A stretch of DNA of 64,000 bases from Saururus chinensis (taxonomy: Eukaryota > Streptophyta > Magnoliopsida > Piperales > Saururaceae): positions 32,481,753 to 32,545,752 of the forward strand of contig CP141149.1 in assembly GCA_035235625.1 (NCBI GenBank). Reading direction: 5' to 3'. Position numbers and translations under genes: made by a program. The stretch's first letter is position 1; every line of letters starts with the position of its first letter. The notes beneath the pieces are model-generated. The model was not told where the DNA came from and ran no database searches. It worked only from the letters and a program-made list of their open reading frames with translations. This document shows, in pieces, positions 62,101 through 64,000 of the stretch.

Positions 62101-62925
62101 TTATAAAATAAAAATATTGAGACACAAAGACTAATATGCTCATTCTATCCCAAATTAATAGCTCCATTTGGTTTTTGAAGATGAACTAAAATTAGTTTAA
62201 TTAAAAAACCAAATTGAGATATAAGTATATGACAGATGGTCAACATGATATCACACTAATATACTTAAAAATACTTTTAAAATAAGTATGACATTAGGGG
62301 GATCAACCTTAATTTACAAAAAAATGATTAGACATTCTTTTAAAAGTTAAAGCATGAACTGGGACCATCTTTAGCTTATAAAATGTATATATTTTTACAT
62401 ATATTTTAAAATTTTTTAGAGGCACACTAAGGCTAAAGAATGGTTATTTTATAAATAATTTATAAACATATAAAAAAATATGAAGAGGTAGATGGTAATA
62501 TTACCTAAGTAAGTTTTTATTTTTTACAGCTATTTTAGTAATTATATGCACATAAAAAGAGGAAAATAGTAATGTTGTATGTTTTGAACATAGGTAAAAA
62601 AAATATATTTATTCTTAGCGACTATAGTCAGATGTTCAAGATGTAGTCATAATACTTATTGAAGTATATTTAATAATATTTAATACTAAATATATATTAG
62701 TATGTGTGATACTTTATATATATATATATATATATTATTTTTAGTTCGAGCCTAAACTCATGATACACTTACTTAAGTTTGAGCTCAAGCTGGAGCCAAG
62801 CTTTAGATTTTTAATTTGAGCCGAGCTTAAACTGAAATCGAGTTTATTCAAGTTTTAAGCTGAACTTTAATAATTTGAGCTTAACTAATAAAAGCCTAAT
62901 ATTGCTCGGCTCGTTAACCCCCCTA

Positions 62926-64000
62926 CTTAGTCTAAAAATATTATCCTTAAAATGATATAAAATTTTTTCCAAGTCTGTTAATGATTAAAAAGTAAAGTGA
63001 GTAGGATTTATTACAAAACAGTCAAGAAAGTTGGATCCTTCTTTCTCCGTACCTCTTCCATTTCTATCAGTCCATGCAAAGTTACAAAACAAAGCCAGCA
63101 TCAGGTCCCTCCACCCACCACCTCCAAAGTTTCGTGTTCTACGCTCATGTTATATATTGTTCATCTCTAATTTATGGTTTGAGGGTTTTACTCTTTCATT
63201 TGCTTTGCTCCCTTCTTACAATAATAATTATTTAAATTAAAAATTAAAATAAACTAATTTTCTAATCATACATTTATTAGAGGAAATATAACTCAAGGCC
63301 ACTGTTTTAACATAATTTTTGTAGCCATTATTTATTGTTCATTTTAAATTAAAATGTCTCTCTTTTGCTTCAACCTATATAAAGATCATAAAAATCTAAA
63401 TATAAAATTATGAGGATTATGACATAACTTACATAAAGTGAAAATAACTAATATCTCATTGGCCAGAGGACCAATAGGCATTAGTTGTTGTTTCTGGAGA
63501 AACAGAAGGAAATTACGGGCCTTTCAACCAATGATATAAATTGAAAAAAGTTATTGAAAATAAGGAACATATATTATTTAGCTGGCAAATCTTACTCAAT
63601 GATTTTGTTTGATGCTTTTAGCATAATAATAGCATATTTTAAGATTAAAAAGTCATACTAAGCTACCCCATCTATTACTTATTTTGGATTTTAAACTTGC
63701 ATAAATTTAATTAAATGTAGTTATACTTAATAAAATAATAAACATGAAGCCCAATTTATACATACTTAGAATGGAGCACATACACTTTTACTATTTATAT
63801 ATTAATGTCTCATCTATGTAAAAGCGTAAGTTTTTAACACAATCTGATAGATATCTAACTGAGGATCTCGGAGAGACTCTGAACTATAGACACGCCCACT
63901 TAAATAAAATGTGTAAAAAACTTTTAATAAATCATCGAGATGGCAAGATCGTGTCTACGTCCCTAGAGTTCTGGCTTTAGACTGAGTAGAACAGCCTGAA
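62926..64000. other. AT-rich end of the window
   Basis: No gene recognised. The short ORF at 63031-63240 has no family features. Confidence 0.4.

Overview
This is nuclear DNA of a flowering plant. It has split genes with GT-AG introns, very AT-rich intergenic DNA, many LTR retrotransposon relics and small inverted-repeat elements, and an S-adenosylmethionine decarboxylase gene with the plant-type pair of leader uORFs. I cannot name the species; nothing points to a grass.

Layout. 1-14.4 kb is a graveyard of large-LTR retrotransposon pieces nested in both orientations and full of minisatellites, with no cellular gene. 15.59-20.68 kb (+) holds a complete six-exon SERINC (serine incorporator/TMS) membrane-protein gene. 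21.54-27.60 kb is a decayed Ty3/gypsy element with both LTRs and a 5-bp target duplication, lying inside an older element that ends in CAGGGGC. 28.18-29.30 kb (-) is a four-exon class I glutamine-amidotransferase-like gene of the gamma-glutamyl peptidase type. 31.1-32.7 kb (-) is a broken Ty1/copia pol with a short LTR. 36.8-41.7 kb has GC-richer, exon-like patches that may be an unrecognised transcript. 42.0-44.2 kb is AT-rich repeat plus a Gly/Ser-type simple repeat. 45.2-47.65 kb (-) is the S-adenosylmethionine decarboxylase gene with TATA box, leader introns, tiny uORF, conserved uORF and intronless main frame. 48-64 kb is AT-rich intergenic DNA with MITE-like copies, LTR relics, a LINE RNase H fragment, two TIR-bounded elements (one holding a 145-bp tandem repeat) and long (TA)n tracts.

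The three certain genes are housekeeping-type and are not an operon or an evident cluster: SERINC (serine/lipid membrane function), gamma-glutamyl peptidase-like (glutathione-conjugate or glucosinolate-type processing) and AdoMet decarboxylase (polyamine synthesis). I see no wholly new gene system. The most interesting items are the compact uORF control of AdoMet decarboxylase, a possible in-frame alternative acceptor in SERINC, a candidate unannotated transcript at 37-41.7 kb, and several repeat elements defined here from their own ends.
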